Position numbers and translations under genes: made by a program | NCBI GenBank assembly: GCA_026075535.2 | Contig: AP026543.1 | Span: 3,224,001 to 3,288,000, forward strand | DNA from: Tricholoma matsutake | Lineage: Eukaryota; Basidiomycota; Agaricomycetes; Agaricales; Tricholomataceae | Length of the DNA stretch: 64,000 nucleotides | Direction of reading: 5' to 3' | Shown here: in pieces, positions 11,116-23,787 of the stretch | How the letters are laid out: each line of letters begins with the position of its first letter | How positions within the stretch are numbered: the stretch's first letter is position 1 | The notes under the pieces: generated by a model | Databases searched by the model: none | Told to the model about the DNA's origin: nothing | Seen by the model: only the letters and a program-made list of their open reading frames with translations

Positions 11116-11821
11116 ACACGCAGCATTAGTCCTGTATGTATCTAACTTGTTGATAATACGCTCACGTTCTAGTTATCTCAGAATTCATCCCAGTCAAGAC
11201 TTCTTGTGGTACCGTCCAAACTAACATATCTTCTACAATCAAAAGTTCGCCAATAAGGCCGTTCATGATGACCAAGGCTGACTAGCTAATCCCCAAGTTC
11301 AGCGTAAACGACCTGAAAGCGGTGATTATAAGTATGGCTTTTCGGAGTGAAATGACAACCATCGAGGCAACATGTATCCTTCTTGTGACTTCTACTCCTG
11401 TCCTATTTCTTTCGGCGAGTCTTGTGAGTAATATTTACACAGCAGAATACCAGAATACGATTTTTAGGTCGCTATATGTATGGCTGGATGTAAGTTGATT
11501 TGCATAATGATGTCTAGCGTGTTGCGTGTTCGATTGTATTTCACGGTAATCATAATAACAAGGTTGCCGTTTCTAGTTCTACCCTCGTACTGAGGATCAA
11601 TCGTCGTATATGCAGGAAACATGAACCGAAGAGCTGTTTAGACTGTAACACAACCTTGTCATCTAGACAGAATCCCAATTGTCATACCAGTTATTCGTAG
11701 GTATAGTAGTGCTGATAACTTGAATGAAGTCTGTTATACACCGACTGAGCTATTCGTGTATCTAGGTCGATTCTCTCAGCACTGAAGCTAATGATAAGTA
11801 ATGTTGACAATTCCAGGGAGT
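11116..11821. other. Convergent intergenic region
   Basis: About 700 bp between the 3' ends of prefoldin 3 and DUO1. I see no open frame of note, RNA gene or repeat; presumably two 3' UTRs and spacer. Confidence 0.4.
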
Positions 11822-12837
11822 TCAAGTGCGTCGAGATAATCCCCTCGTCGACCCTACCGTAGAGGACCGATTGCCACTGGCAGCAGGCAACTTGGATGGA
11901 CCTCCACTCGAGGTCCTGTTAGTGCTCCCAAGACGACTTCCCGCAGCTGTCCCAACTGGAGCTACAGACCCTGTTATTAGTTCCATATATCGCCGAGGAA
12001 ACAAATATTCTCGTACCTGTACGTGTAACTACCCTCGTCCCTCTCGTCGATGCTCTGGTTCCCCGCACACCTCGGACACCACCTCGAGCCGCCATTCGCT
12101 CTTTCTTCTCCCGCTCTATGCGCTCCTTTTCTTCCTGTTCTAACCGCTCCTGTTCTTCTTGGTGACGCCGCTCTTCCTCACGTTGCACAGCAAGAGCTCT
12201 TTCTTCAATCTCTCGGCGTAGCCTCTCCTCTTTCGCAACGCGTTCGCGTTCGACTGTATCTTCGTCCTTCATAGCCGACAGAACATGAACACAACCTTCC
12301 CTCCGAAAACCCAAGCACTCACCGCCTCGGCTCCTTGCCACTGCTCATCGAAGATCAATCGAGCAAAATCCTCCGACTTGGAAAGCGTGGCGATATATTT
12401 ATTTAGCAACGCGTCCGTTTGTTCGAGCTGTTCTGCGACACGCTAGGAATTGTTGGGATTTGCATGGAGAGTTATATGGAAGAACGTACTTGGTTGGCAG
12501 ATCCAGTGTCCTGTAAAGCTTCATTAAAGAGCGCGAATGACGCGTTCAACTTTTTCAAAATAAAAATGTCACTTTGGAGCTTCTCTTCGCGTAGTTTGGC
12601 AGTACGCCGCTTCTCCTGCTCAGCATTCTCCGCACCACTGTTAGATCCTTCTTCCTCCGCATCGGCATCCAAGTTATCACCACCCTCGTCATCATGCGTT
12701 GGTGTCGATGGTTCTGGTTGTGAGGCTGCCAGGAGACTAAAGGGTTGTTGAAAGATCACCGTCCGATCAGATAAAGACAGCTCAGAGATCGAAAGGTCGT
12801 CGCCTCCATGTCCTGTATAGGGGGACGAAGGGTTCAT
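11822..12837 (-). CDS. DUO1: DASH complex subunit Duo1
   Basis: Minus-strand exons are 12837-12490, 12442-12323, 12266-12017 and 11970-11822, giving 288 residues. The Duo1 domain (about residues 85-155) reads KLREEKLQSDIFILKKLNAS, then RVAEQLEQTDALLNKYIATL and SKSEDFARLIFDEQWQGAEA. A charged Glu/Arg coiled coil follows (residues ~160-215), then an RG-rich and Ser/Gly/Thr-rich basic tail. Duo1 is a core subunit of the fungal DASH/Dam1 ring, which couples kinetochores to microtubules; Ser-rich basic tails of this complex are common Aurora targets. The third-exon acceptor (GAAG|GAC) is weak but keeps the phase. The neighbouring minus-strand gene starts 1.6 kb upstream and is separate. Confidence 0.9.
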
Positions 12838-13095
12838 GGCAGTGATTCTATAGGCGTCCGCCCCGCTTCACAGTTCCTCGCCTTCACGTTTCAGGCTCGA
12901 ATCCTGATTCACCCTTCGATTCACGCTCTTTGGCTGACGGGCGACATCTGGTTTTTGAGGTTAAAGTTACATAATATTAATATGTAAAATACATAATATA
13001 TACTTAAGTGTACAGAGCATAATACGCGCTAAGACAAACTATAGTATACTGTCTGGGCATTTAGTTATAAACTTGCAGGGATAAAGTAACGGTTA

Positions 13096-14790
13096 CTAGG
13101 AAAAACTGAAAAGCGTAAGAGCCCACGTCCGACTTCCGGCTGCCCTGTCCTTGAATAACGCCGCAAAGACAGCATATATCGCATGCCGCATTCGCGCGTC
13201 AGGTGAACCTCGTCCATCCAGAAGCCCAGATAAACCACACTCTTTAATGGTATTTGCGATACTCCATGTGTCGCTCCGAGAAGTGATAATAGCAAGGTAA
13301 CTGTCAGGAATTTCCTTTCGAAGGACATCCATCAAGTAAGCCGCGACTCCCGCATCGAGAAGGGCCTGTCTATTGTCTTGGGCAATCTCAGCGAGCAATC
13401 TCAACGAAAACAAACGCTGATGTCGCAACGGAAAGTCGCTGTCTATTAAATCCGTCGTCTCACTCCTGAGAGATGCTAACAGTGTGAGCCAACCTTCAAG
13501 AACTCAAACAATAGCACCATACGCACATGGTCCTTGACATAGCCTGAACGATCCCAGACAGAAGCGTTATTTTGTCAGCCTGAGAACTTCGCGCTAGGTA
13601 AACCCGCAAAGCTTGACGGTGGGTCACTTCAGTTGCCAGCGACAACAAAAGATGGTCAGGGTGTATCTTTGTGACGTATGGCGCGCCACACATGTCTGCA
13701 CTAGTATTATAAGCCCCTGGAGTCCATGTGGTTTGACTCTCGCTTACATGGACAGGGTGAAGTAAGACGAATAATCATCAAATGTAACATCTTTGTCCGC
13801 GTCGAGTAATATTGGAGTCGTCGCGACAGAGTCTGTCGCGGATATAAATCGATGCTCAGGCCACACGTTATGTATTGGATGGTTCAAGATGAGTGGACGA
13901 TATTCAGGATAGCCCATAATATCTAACAGCGCAGTGTTAGCAGCAATGAGCAGGTGTTTGATATTGGCAGGATGGGCTCCATGACCGGATTCCAAAACCT
14001 TCACGGATGGAAAGTCATAGATCTGACAGATAGAGAACAACACGTCCAAGAAGCCAACTTGAAGCACCACTCGACAAATCCAAGAACTTGTTCGGATAAG
14101 TTTAGATAGAAAAAGGATCAAGTGAATAAGGGACGGGGGACTTGATTGAGCCACCGCGTATGAACTGAACAGTGGCGACGATAATACAAGCTGAAGCGAA
14201 GGGTTCCTAAAGAAATGGCTGTTGACTTCGTCTGGAGATGAAGCGGAAGGCAGGCTCACCACAGAGAGGAAAGTTGGATTAGTATCTCTGACAGTAATAG
14301 ATGTAATTCGGCCAGATGCCAGCGAGCAATTGCCCTAACTAATTGGCGTGTATGACCCATGCCTATCTGCCTCAGAATAATTCCTATTGCTCTTTCGCCC
14401 GTGTCAGCGCTATACATTCCCGGCCTACATCGTTTGGTTATCATGAAAGCTTGCGCTGTTAAACAAGGGGGTAGAAACTTGCCTCGAAAACTCTAACAGG
14501 TCATCGTAGATTTCTTGTATGTTCTGGATGTTAGAGGCCTCCGCGTCGGTATGGGGGAAGCTATGTATCACCGTCGTGAGGTGTCTGTTCATAACAATGC
14601 GATCAAATCCACGCAGCGTCACTTTACCGAGAGCCTTAAGAGCCTTTCCAGTCAGCGCACCGGGTCCTGGAACGGTGCTAGAAGACGATCCAGAGTTAGT
14701 CTCCCCTCCAATCGAGGGAAAAGACGACTCAGAGATCAGAGAGACCGTTGACGACTGAGGCTGAGACTGAAGACGGTTCAACGCTATCAT
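13096..14790 (-). CDS. Unrecognised helical-repeat (ARM/HEAT-like) protein
   Basis: Minus-strand exons are 14790-14483, 14424-14260, 14206-13748, 13700-13527 and 13465-13096, giving 491 residues with all phases closed. The N-terminal ~50 residues are Ser/Gly/Pro-rich. The rest is helical and leucine-rich, e.g. RQLVRAIARWHLAELHLLLS, then LIHLILFLSKLIRTSSWICR, and near the end RLFSLRLLAEIAQDNRQALL and MRHAIYAVFAALFKDRAAGS. This suggests an alpha-solenoid. I do not recognise the family and assign no function. Intron 1 (14425-14482, 58 nt) best fits a GC-AG intron with a perfect AG|GCAAGT donor. The exon 4/5 junction is less certain, because an alternative frame there also reads like a helix. Confidence 0.6.
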
Positions 14791-15023
14791 CGCTATGGTG
14801 TGGCCAACTGCCAGGAGAACGTAATGTTACCCATTTCCACACAGCCTTCAGAGATAGAGCTCGTTACAAAATACCGCGTTTGTTGTGAGAAGAATGATGG
14901 GCAGGCAATGCAATCAGAGCGCTTAAGAAATCCGGCTATAAAGTGGCTACCGGAGTGTGAGAAGCAATGAAGGCCAGGATTGTCAATTTACTACGTTGTA
15001 AATTGAATTTCTACAGTATTCCA

Positions 15024-17266
15024 CTAAGCCTCCTTCTCTCCTTCCTTGTCGCTCTTAACGTTTTCACGGATCATTTTAGCCCAGGAGACCGCGTCACGAC
15101 GACCAGCTGGGACGTCAACTCCAATCCAGATAACCAGATTTGCACAGACACACATGCCGAAGAGGAAGGCGAAGCCCATCTGGTTGACATGAGTCCGATC
15201 AATAATGGCTTGAACGACGTTTGGTCCAATCATTGAAGATGCACGATTTGAAAGCCCAAATAGTCCAAAAAACTGCGAGCAGAGAGCAATCAGGGAGAAG
15301 TAGCAATTATTTGATGAAGAACACACCATGTTATCAAAACCTGGGGGCGCCAGTTCGGCCATCATTGTCTGTCCAAAAGCGTAATATGGAGCCTGGAATA
15401 ACCCAAATATAGCGTTGTATGCCCTATTCGACCAATAATAAGTATTTTGAGAGCACCGCAAACGGAGGTCCCAAACCAGAACTCCCATGCTTGATGAAAT
15501 CTGTGTCCGATGAGTTTGTATTAACAGCAGAGATCAGGAGAGGCACCTACCCAAACTTCTGAGTCCAAATCCCTACCATTCCCCAAAGCGGTATCAACAT
15601 AGTCACAACATTGGTTACAGCGAACTATGAGATGAAAAGTCCATCAGCGACATGAAGGGCTTGCAGGTGGCCAGACCAGTCACGAACCATCTTCTTGGTA
15701 CTGATCTTCCAATATCTTTGAATGTACCAGAAGCCCAGTGTAGCTATCGTAGAGGTGATTGCTTGCGTGAGGTTGAGGTAGGTGTTTTGCAGAAAACTAA
15801 AAGAGAATTTGTCGTTTTGGCAGATCGATACCAGTGCAACATTGGTATTGACTGTCTATGAATTTTAAATCGATAAGAATACATAGCTAGCACGTAAAGT
15901 GGTAAAACTGACATCAGAGAGAAGAAAGAACCCGAAAAGGTAGACAAAAGTGTATGGCAGGTGCTTATATTGCTTGACTGCTAGCCAGATCTTAAAAAAT
16001 AAGTGAGTCTTGGGTCAACCAAAAAAGTCGCTATAATTACCTGCTTCCAGCCGACAGTAAGATAATTTTCACCCTTCGGAAGCGCAGGACCAGGGCGGGG
16101 TTGTTGGAATATAACTACCGAGATTTAGCTTGAACTGCAAACGACATAACAAAGTGAGCTTAACGTACACCACCAGATTCCAAGCACCACCCAATATGCA
16201 TTCGTCAGCACGAGAGTGTAGTTGTTGACCTTAGGATTAGACGCTAGCGGAAGAAGAATAGATAAGTTGAGGCAGAGAATAAAAATGAACCCGATGTTGC
16301 TGTGTGTCTGTAGTGCGAGTCAGTCGCGCAGACACAACCTACAAAACAATGATTACCGTGCTAATGTTACTGATACGGTTCTTTTCCATACTCTCTTCTA
16401 GCTCATACTCTTCGGTACTTATTTCGCCAGCCTCGTGTTTGTCTTCCACAGCACGCGCATGAGCTGTGTTACGTGCAAGGCGCGGGAAGGCGGCTGCATA
16501 GAATACGAGCGTTGCACCATAACTGATGAAACTAATCATATAAAGAGCCATAGCAACCCGCCAACGAGAAGGGCCTAGAAATAAATATTATGAACGTTAG
16601 CATTCATGCTCGGCTTATTTAGTCGAACATACTTGTTAAGCTCACGCAGGCGAACTGGGCTGCCCAGCAGATGCAAGTGAGCACGAACAGCAGCCAACGA
16701 CCAAAGTCTCCATAATCAGCAGCAGAACTGATAGTAGTGAAGATCAGAGTCATGACCTGCCAACGGATCAGAATGTTGGACAGGACATAACCACAAAATA
16801 CCCACTGCAAAGCTGACAGCATTGGCAACCAACACTACACTAGAAACGGTTTTTGTTCCTCCAGTCCATGGAAGAACACACTGGCCAGATGCACTACCGC
16901 ATGCTGAACCTGGCCCCTTGGTTGGATCGAAACCGGCTCCGAAGGCTAGCGATTGGAAGAGGGTCGTCGTATATACAATCGGACCTACACTCTATTACTT
17001 GATCTCAGACTATTGAGATCTTTGAGACAAAGTTGATAATACGTTATCTCCATTGTAATACACTGTGTAATATGACGTCAGCCAGAAGATAAGCCAGGAG
17101 AGAAGATAGGCTACGCACAATAGTAAGCCCATAACTCAGCTCTGTTCACGATAGGATCGCCCTTGCTGATGGAAGAGATGAATAGTCCGTTGTGAGATTG
17201 TGCAGCGGTGTCGAGCTCATGAATAGAGGTAGTACAATTATCGATTTCTTCGTTTCCAGATGCCAT
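15024..17266 (-). CDS. UNC93-like major facilitator transporter, paralogue A
   Basis: Thirteen minus-strand exons: 17266-17119, 17062-17043, 16991-16806, 16756-16633, 16574-16357, 16307-16169, 16114-16041, 15990-15913, 15855-15688, 15624-15551, 15500-15477, 15423-15327 and 15272-15024, giving 532 residues. Family signatures are RAELWAYYLYYNGDN, VGPIVYTTTLFQSLAF, VNNYTLVLTNAYWVVLGIW, GLFQAPYYAFGQTMMAELAP and FFGLFGLSNRASSMIGPNVV. The hydrophobic pattern fits about 12 membrane helices with a cytoplasmic loop rich in charge (EDKHEAGEISTEEYELEES). This is the fungal DUF895/UNC93-like MFS group; substrates are unknown. The intron pattern matches the next gene exactly, so the two are tandem duplicates. 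Confidence 0.88.
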
Positions 17267-18854
17267 GAGTGAACCGGCCAGTCATCAACGGGTTATGAAG
17301 CCACCGCTCACTAGCCACTTCTTCAGAAAGCCCCCGGGTCGCCCACGTTCCGCATGTCGCGGAAGTAGTAGGAAGTTTGGCTGGAGATCTCTTAGTCTGA
17401 TGGAGAAATGCGATAAATACGCACCAGATGCAAGATCCCCAAAAATAGCTCAGAAGCATACTTACAACTGTTGTGAGAAATCTGATGCATGTGACCAGCT
17501 GCACGTGTCTCGTGACCGCGTTTTGGACATCCGACAGACGCAATGAGTTCTATCAGCTACTTAAGTCATGCTTACAGTTAACGGCGATTCACAGACGATT
17601 CAAGGGCGATTTAGTCGGATGAATCGGACCTGAATTGCCGTTGAATCGCCTACTCTGACTGCTATAATGTTACAGAAGAGGAGGTGTATTATAAGGCCAT
17701 TTAATGGAATGAAAGGATCATAATTATTTCCTGGATTCAAAGATGTCAAAAAGCCCACAATGCCATTCATGACCTCTTGCAAATATAAGGACTGCATACC
17801 TTTTTATCCCTTTCCATAATTCCATTGTTTGCCTTTTTTTGTGATTCAAATAATCAGCGGATAATCGCCCTATTTTGACCGTTACTATTGCCTTCAGTGA
17901 CTGTGAGTATGGGCCAAATTTAAATACCATTGCATGCCTGGCAGGGGATAACATGCTATGTGGCAGGATATTCTTCATTTTATCTGAACATTTGCCAAAA
18001 ATAACATTGTTTCTCAGTGGACAATATTTCTCAATGAGCATTTTTAGCCAAACAAATGTGGCCTCCAAGTGACTGCAAGTATGGGCTAATTACCCTAATT
18101 GACCTGGGGTTTTTGGCGAAAATGAAATTGACGCTAATAATAATTTACCTAGGCTAATTAACTGTTAGCATTAACTTCGTCTGATTCCCTGAACACTATT
18201 GCCCGCTCCCTGGCAGGATTTAAAAAAACCGACGTCATGCCAAAAATTCCAGCCCCGACATTGCCCCGACACGAAGACGGCAGGTGCCAAGACCAGATCG
18301 ATGGAAATATAGCCGATCTCACTGATATTCCGAGATAACATACTTATATTTATTATTCAAGCAGTGCCAGGCTAGTCCGAAGTTCAATTGTCAAGTCTTG
18401 ATTTTGATAACTTCTGAGAAATTGTCAGAATTTGATCCACGGTCCGAAGAGACGTGGCAATATCGAGATGAGATCCAAACTTTTGTGACAACGGACAACT
18501 GTTGTGGACCGTATATCAAGTGAAGAACCTGCGGGAGAGTCCACTGCGAGAACAAATTTGATCTCGAACGAAAGAGCTTCGGTTGCACGCATTAATTCAA
18601 TCATGGATAGCATTATTAATGCGTTCGTGACGAGATGTACATGTATTCGCCTTTAGTACAGACGATGACTGATAGAAAACTCGAACAGGTTCCAACCTGC
18701 ATTACGCCTTGCGCTATAAGCGGAAAGATCTGAGCATGGAAGGAAGCGGTGAATTCCATGAGAACAGCCACGAATTCAAACGCGACTTGTCGCAGATAAC
18801 GATTCCACCGGCAGCATTTTTGCTGAAAGCGAAAGATCGGAGGAGTGTATGGCA
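17267..18854. other. Spacer between UNC93 duplicates with an A+T-rich island
   Basis: This 1.6-kb gap holds paralogue A's promoter at its left end. From about 17,640 to 18,240 the sequence is clearly richer in A+T than its neighbours. It repeats short motifs: GTGACTG(T/C)(G/A)AGTATGGGC near 17,897 and 18,069, CTAATTA near 18,085 and 18,152, and CCTGGCAGG near 17,936 and 18,209. A minus-strand frame at 17724-18068 encodes no family I know. It may be an old repeat remnant, but I found no terminal repeats or target duplication. Confidence 0.4.
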
Positions 18855-21148
18855 CTATGCATCTCTCTCTTCCCTTGAACTCTCTGTGGCATCCCCTCTC
18901 ACCGTGTTAGCCCACGCGATAGCATCCCGACGACCCTTCGGAATATCAACACCAAACCAAATGACCAGGGCCGCGGCCGTGCACATAGCGAAGAGGAACG
19001 GAAAGCCCATCCAGTTGTTCCCGGATTTATCGATGATCGCCTGAATAACGTTTGGGCCAATCATCGAAGACGCACGATTCGACAACCCGAACAGGCCGAA
19101 AAACTGAAACGAAAGAGCTGATTAGGAGACAAGGAAAAGGGCAACGAAGGCAACTCACCATATTATCAAAACCGGGAGGAGTCAGCTCTGCCATCATCGT
19201 CTGTGAAAACGCGTAATAAGGGGCCTGGAATAGCCCGAATACCACATTGTATGCCCTTTGTACACGATCAACATAGCACCTGGCTTGATTAATGAATAAC
19301 GGTACCAGAATTCCCATTCATTATGAAATCTGAGGTTTAAATTGGTGAAAACACGATTAGCAGATAGAACAATAGATACCAACCCAAACTTCTGTGTCCA
19401 AAGCCCGACCATGCCCCAAAGTGGGATCATAATAGTCACCACATTGGTAACCACAAACTTTGCGACAGAAGGAAGTATCAGCGACTCGATAATAGGCACC
19501 TATCGATTTTACTAACCATCCTCTTTGTCGAAAACTTGAAATACCTCTGAATGTACCAGAATCCGAGCGTGGCAGCTGTAGAAGTGATCGCCTGTGCCAG
19601 ACCAAGATAAGTGTTCTTCAGGAAACTGAACGAGAATTTGTCATTCTGGCAGATTGAAACTAAAGTGCCAGTGGTGTTCAACCCCTGGATCGAGTGAGCA
19701 GCATTAAAGAAACTGGTAGAATACACATACATCAGCGAGGAGGAAGAACGCGAACAAGTAGATAAAGGTATAGGGCAAGTGCTTGTATTGTTTAGCAGCT
19801 AACCATAGCTGGCAAACGAGGTAAGTGATGTCTCGAGTACAAAGAAGAATATTTACTTGCTTCCATCCGACTGTAAGATAATTATGACCCTTCGGAATCG
19901 GGGGACCACGACGGGGTTGTTGGAAGATGACTTGAAAGAATTACCAATCAGTAAATGAGGGAAGAAGGTAGGAATGGAACATACACCACCATATACCGAC
20001 AACCACCCAGTAAGCATTAGTTAGCACAAGGGTGTAATTGTTGACTTTGGGATCAGACGCCAAAGGGAGAAGAATCGACAAATTGAGGCACAAAGTTACA
20101 ATGTACCCAATATTGCTGTGTGTCTGTAGTACGTCATGAGCGGTAGTTCGTATTATTGATATGGAAAATTACGGTGCTGATATTGCTGATCCGATTCTTC
20201 TCGAGACTCTCTTCCCTCTCGTAGTCTTCCTTTTCGATTTCTCCCAACTCATACTTCTCCCGCAGAGCACGCGCATAAGGAGTGTTGCGGGCGAGGCGTG
20301 GAAACACAGCTGCATAGAACACAAGAGTGGCACCGTAAGTGATGAAGCCTATCATATAGAGAGCCATTGCGACCGGCCAACGAGAATGAGCTTGAAGCAG
20401 ATGATGAGTTTCAAGGCGTAGATCATGAAGGATTGATCATACTTGTCAGACTCATGCTAGCAAACTGCGCCCCCCAACAAATGCAAGTAAGAACGAAAAG
20501 CAACCAACGGCCGAAAGTTCCGTAGTCAGCGGCAGAGCCTATGGTAGTAAAAATCAGGGTCATGACCTGTGGAATACATCACACGATAGATCTGAACGTC
20601 AAAATGAGGAAGGATTTAAATAGTTATTAACGTACCGCGAAACTGACGCCGTTGGAAACCAACACGACACTAGAAACAGACTTCGTGCCTCCTGCCCAAG
20701 GAAGGACACAACGGCCAGCTTGAGTGCATGTCGACCCTGGTCCTGCGGCAGGATCATAACCAGCCGCGAAGGCCAGCGATTGGAACAGGGTCAAAGAATA
20801 TCCCATTGGACCCACGCCCTACAAGGTAAGGTCAATGATCAGGCGCGCGAAAAGGACCACTAGAAGAATACATTGTCGCCATTGTAATACACTGATGTAA
20901 TCGTTGTGAGGCCTTCAGGAAAATAGTAACCGCGCAAAGGTAAATCACGTACAATAGTAGGACCACAACTCTCTTCTGGTCACAATTGGCTCGTTGACGT
21001 CGATAGAAGATACAAAAAGAGGATCGTGAGCTTCTGGTCCATAAAAACTGCTGCCAGTGTTCGCACGGTCGAGCTTCTCTTCAGCAACCTCTTCAGCCGA
21101 GTCGACTGGAACAACGGTATCGTCTGCAGATGCCGGAAATCGTGACAT
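18855..21148 (-). CDS. UNC93-like major facilitator transporter, paralogue B
   Basis: Thirteen minus-strand exons: 21148-20953, 20891-20872, 20818-20636, 20566-20443, 20390-20173, 20123-19985, 19930-19857, 19808-19731, 19684-19517, 19457-19384, 19329-19306, 19255-19159 and 19103-18855, giving 547 residues. Exons 4-13 have exactly the lengths of paralogue A, and all 12 introns fall at the same codon and phase. Conserved blocks include RRELWSYYLYYNGDN, GVGPMGYSLTLFQS, PVAMALYMIGFITYGATLV, GLFQAPYYAFSQTMMAELTP and LFGLSNRASSMIGPNVIQAI. The cytosolic N-terminus is longer and more divergent than in A. Predicted to be a 12-helix membrane transporter; substrate unknown. It lies 495 bp from the divergently transcribed amidase. 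Confidence 0.88.
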
Positions 21149-21643
21149 CTCCGAGTCGGCGTTCCTCGACGTCGAATGCAGCCGATAGCCAGAACTCGAT
21201 AAGCGGACCGTATGAAAGATCAGGCTAACGGCCCTTAGGCTCTTAAGAAGGCATTCGGATAGCAAGAGCCGCCTTCAATGATCAAGGTAATTATCACCAT
21301 GTGGGTATTCTACGAAGTTGCTGGCAAGGTGTGAGAAAGCTGAGATGCTGATGGGGATGAGATGGTGGTCGGGTGACTTGGTATAGAATCCTGAGTACAC
21401 CCGTCCTCCATCGTCCCTCCTCCCCAGTCCAATTTAACTTGCTGAGAGTTTTCATCATTGTGCCCTTATAAATTAGATGCCGGTCCCAACGTTATTTTTG
21501 ATAACCCCAGCTGTGGTTGCTCTTATCGTAGCCATCAGCTGATAACTTATCAAGAGGTTCGTTCCTTTTTGTCCTCATGTCTTCTGGTGTACCATGCTCA
21601 GTGCGTAACCACATTAGGCTCGATTCTCCTTTGGGTGGTCATC
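21149..21643. promoter_or_regulatory. Divergent promoter region, UNC93 paralogue B / amidase
   Basis: 495 bp between opposite start codons. An open frame runs through part of it in the amidase frame, but contains no ATG before 21644, so I treat it as 5' UTR or promoter. Confidence 0.4.
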
Positions 21644-23691
21644 ATGTTGCTCGATTTCACGGTGGTCTTGTGCGCCCTTGCGCTTGGCAATTACATATTT
21701 GCTGCTGCTTTGGTGCCAGACCTGGTAGAAACCAACGAGTCTGGATCGGTTTTGAGAATCGGTGACATCCTTTATTATACTCCACATTTTCCGTATGCGA
21801 CCTACAAGCCGAAGGGTTCTGGGGTCCCCCCTGCAACTGGCTTCACAGCCGTAACGAGTATTCGCACCACATCTTCACCTATCACCAAGGCGTATCTTGA
21901 GCAGCATTTTACGTTCTACTCAGAGTTCGACGATGTATGCAGCGATCACTTCATGGACTCGCTCATCATCTCCTACGATGGGATTGCGAGTGCCTCCTTC
22001 GAAGCAAATGCGGAAAGTTGGTTAGAGACCCTCAACATACGCCATCTGTACCTTTCAGAACGTATTTCGCCTCCGAAAGTGAAAACCCTTCAGATCTCTC
22101 AGATCAAGGAAGGACCACCAGCTGGGCCTTATTTCGCTTCTATGAAGGCAGGTCGTCTAGATCTGCACAGTGCGTACCGCCTGTACAAAGACGAATACGA
22201 AGCCTTCCTATTTGGTGCTGTCCCGCAGACCGACGGCGGTTGGTTCCCAACGAATATCACTTTAGATGATGATGGCCAGCAGTATATCCCCATACCATCT
22301 CGTTTGTCTGCCATGACGCAGTCGCTGCCTCTTGCCGGTACTCGCTTCGCACTCAAAGATATATACGACGCCCAAGGTTTAAAAACCGGTGCAGGGTCTC
22401 TCGCATATGCACGAGCTTACCCAGAAGCCAACATGACCGCGTCATCGATCCAACGACTCTTCGCTCTCGGCGCAACAATGGTAGGTAAAGTGCGCACCTC
22501 ACAGTTTGCGCACGGTTCCAATCCGTGGGATTTCATCGACATCCCGTACTCTTGGAATCCACGTGCAGACGGGTATCTGACAGCCTCAGCTTCGAGTACG
22601 GGGAGTGCCTGTGCAATTGCGGGCTATGAATGGCTGGACTTCACAGTTGGGAGTGATACAAGAGGAAGTGTGAGAAAGCCTGCGACGCTAGTTGGGGCAT
22701 ATGGAATTAGGCCAACCCATGGGAGCATGGACTTGACTGGTGTTGTTCCCCTCTCGGATGAGATGGACACTGCTGGTTATTTCACCCGGGACCCTAGGCT
22801 TTTCTCTGAGATCGGTCATCTATGGTTAGTGTATATATTCATCCTCCGAGACCGAACTTGGACTAACAACTCCCGGACAGGTATGTGGACTCGCCAGTTA
22901 AAGTCAAAAGACAGTTGGATCGATTCCCTTCCAAGCTTCTCTATCCGATCGAACACTTTCCTGCGAAGAACCCAGCAGCTCAAGAGCTGTTTGACTCCTT
23001 CGCAGATGCTTTGCACAAGCATTTACAGATCTCCAAAGTACCCATCAACTTCACCGACGCGCTCCGTCCCTATCTCCCCAATGGCAACTTCCACGAGTTC
23101 CAGATCTTATGCGACCATCTTGCCGAATACCGATCATGGAAGTCAGTCGGCGAGCCGCTCATCGCTAGATACGAAGAACTCTTTGGGAGCACCCCAACCT
23201 TTGATCCTCGGCCCGTCATCACGTTCGAGCACGGCAGGAAGCTGACACACGACGATTTCGCCTACGCTGTTACCTTCAAGCGCCAATTCGCCAATTCTAT
23301 TGCTGAGGACATCATCAAAGCCGACCCTTCATCATGTTCGGACTCGATTTTCATGTACGACGCTGGGACCGGCGGACGCCCGTCATACCGCGTGGAGGAT
23401 TTCAACAACCTCCCCGGTACGGCACAGTTCTTGCTCAGTTCAACTGCAAAGGGCTCCAAAGCCTCCGACTACTTCGTATTAATTAGTCCGATGGCCGGGC
23501 TCCCTGAGATTACGGTCCCCATTGGCCAGGTTGGGTATTATAGTCAGGTTAGTAGACAGTGGGAGATGCTTCCTGTTGCAGTGCAGCTGGTTGCTCATCC
23601 TGGATGCGATGACATGCTCCTTGAGTTAGTCAAGAGCCTGGCTGCTGCTAACGTGGTGAGGCCTGTAAAGGTTGGGAATGAAGCATTTTAG
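21644..23691 (+). CDS. Amidase-signature hydrolase with secretory leader
   Basis: Exons are 21644-22824 and 22881-23691, giving 663 residues. The ATG at 21644 starts a hydrophobic leader (MLLDFTVVLCALALGNYIF) typical of a signal peptide. Residues ~30-225 form an N-terminal extension of the kind found in fungal amidases. The amidase-signature core follows: the catalytic Lys in GTRFALKDIYD, the Ser pair region SASSTGSACAIAG, and the nucleophile loop VGSDTRGSVRKPA. These supply the Ser-cisSer-Lys triad. The C-terminal part carries ISPMAGLPEITVPIGQ and PVAVQLVAHPGCDDMLLEL. Amide bond hydrolysis is expected; the substrate cannot be told, and secretion or vacuolar location is inferred from the leader. 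It is not expected to be a mitochondrial GatA because of that leader. Confidence 0.85.
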
Positions 23692-23787
23692 ACTTGGTAG
23701 GTACAGAAATTGTTCAATGGCAATTCAAGCTCTTTACAAACTGGATACTATTACAGTGGTGTTACATATACGTACAACCTTGATACT

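Noticed and set aside
13485..13530. Alternative coding frame reading KDHVRMVLLFEFLK across the exon 4/5 intron of the helical-repeat gene
   Set aside because: Looks like a helix but no splice combination joins it in phase on both sides; the 61-nt intron model does. Kept as an uncertainty.
14450..14482. 27-nt GC-AG intron ending at AACAG in the helical-repeat gene
   Set aside because: Too short and leads to an in-frame stop; the 58-nt version ending at 14425 closes the phase.
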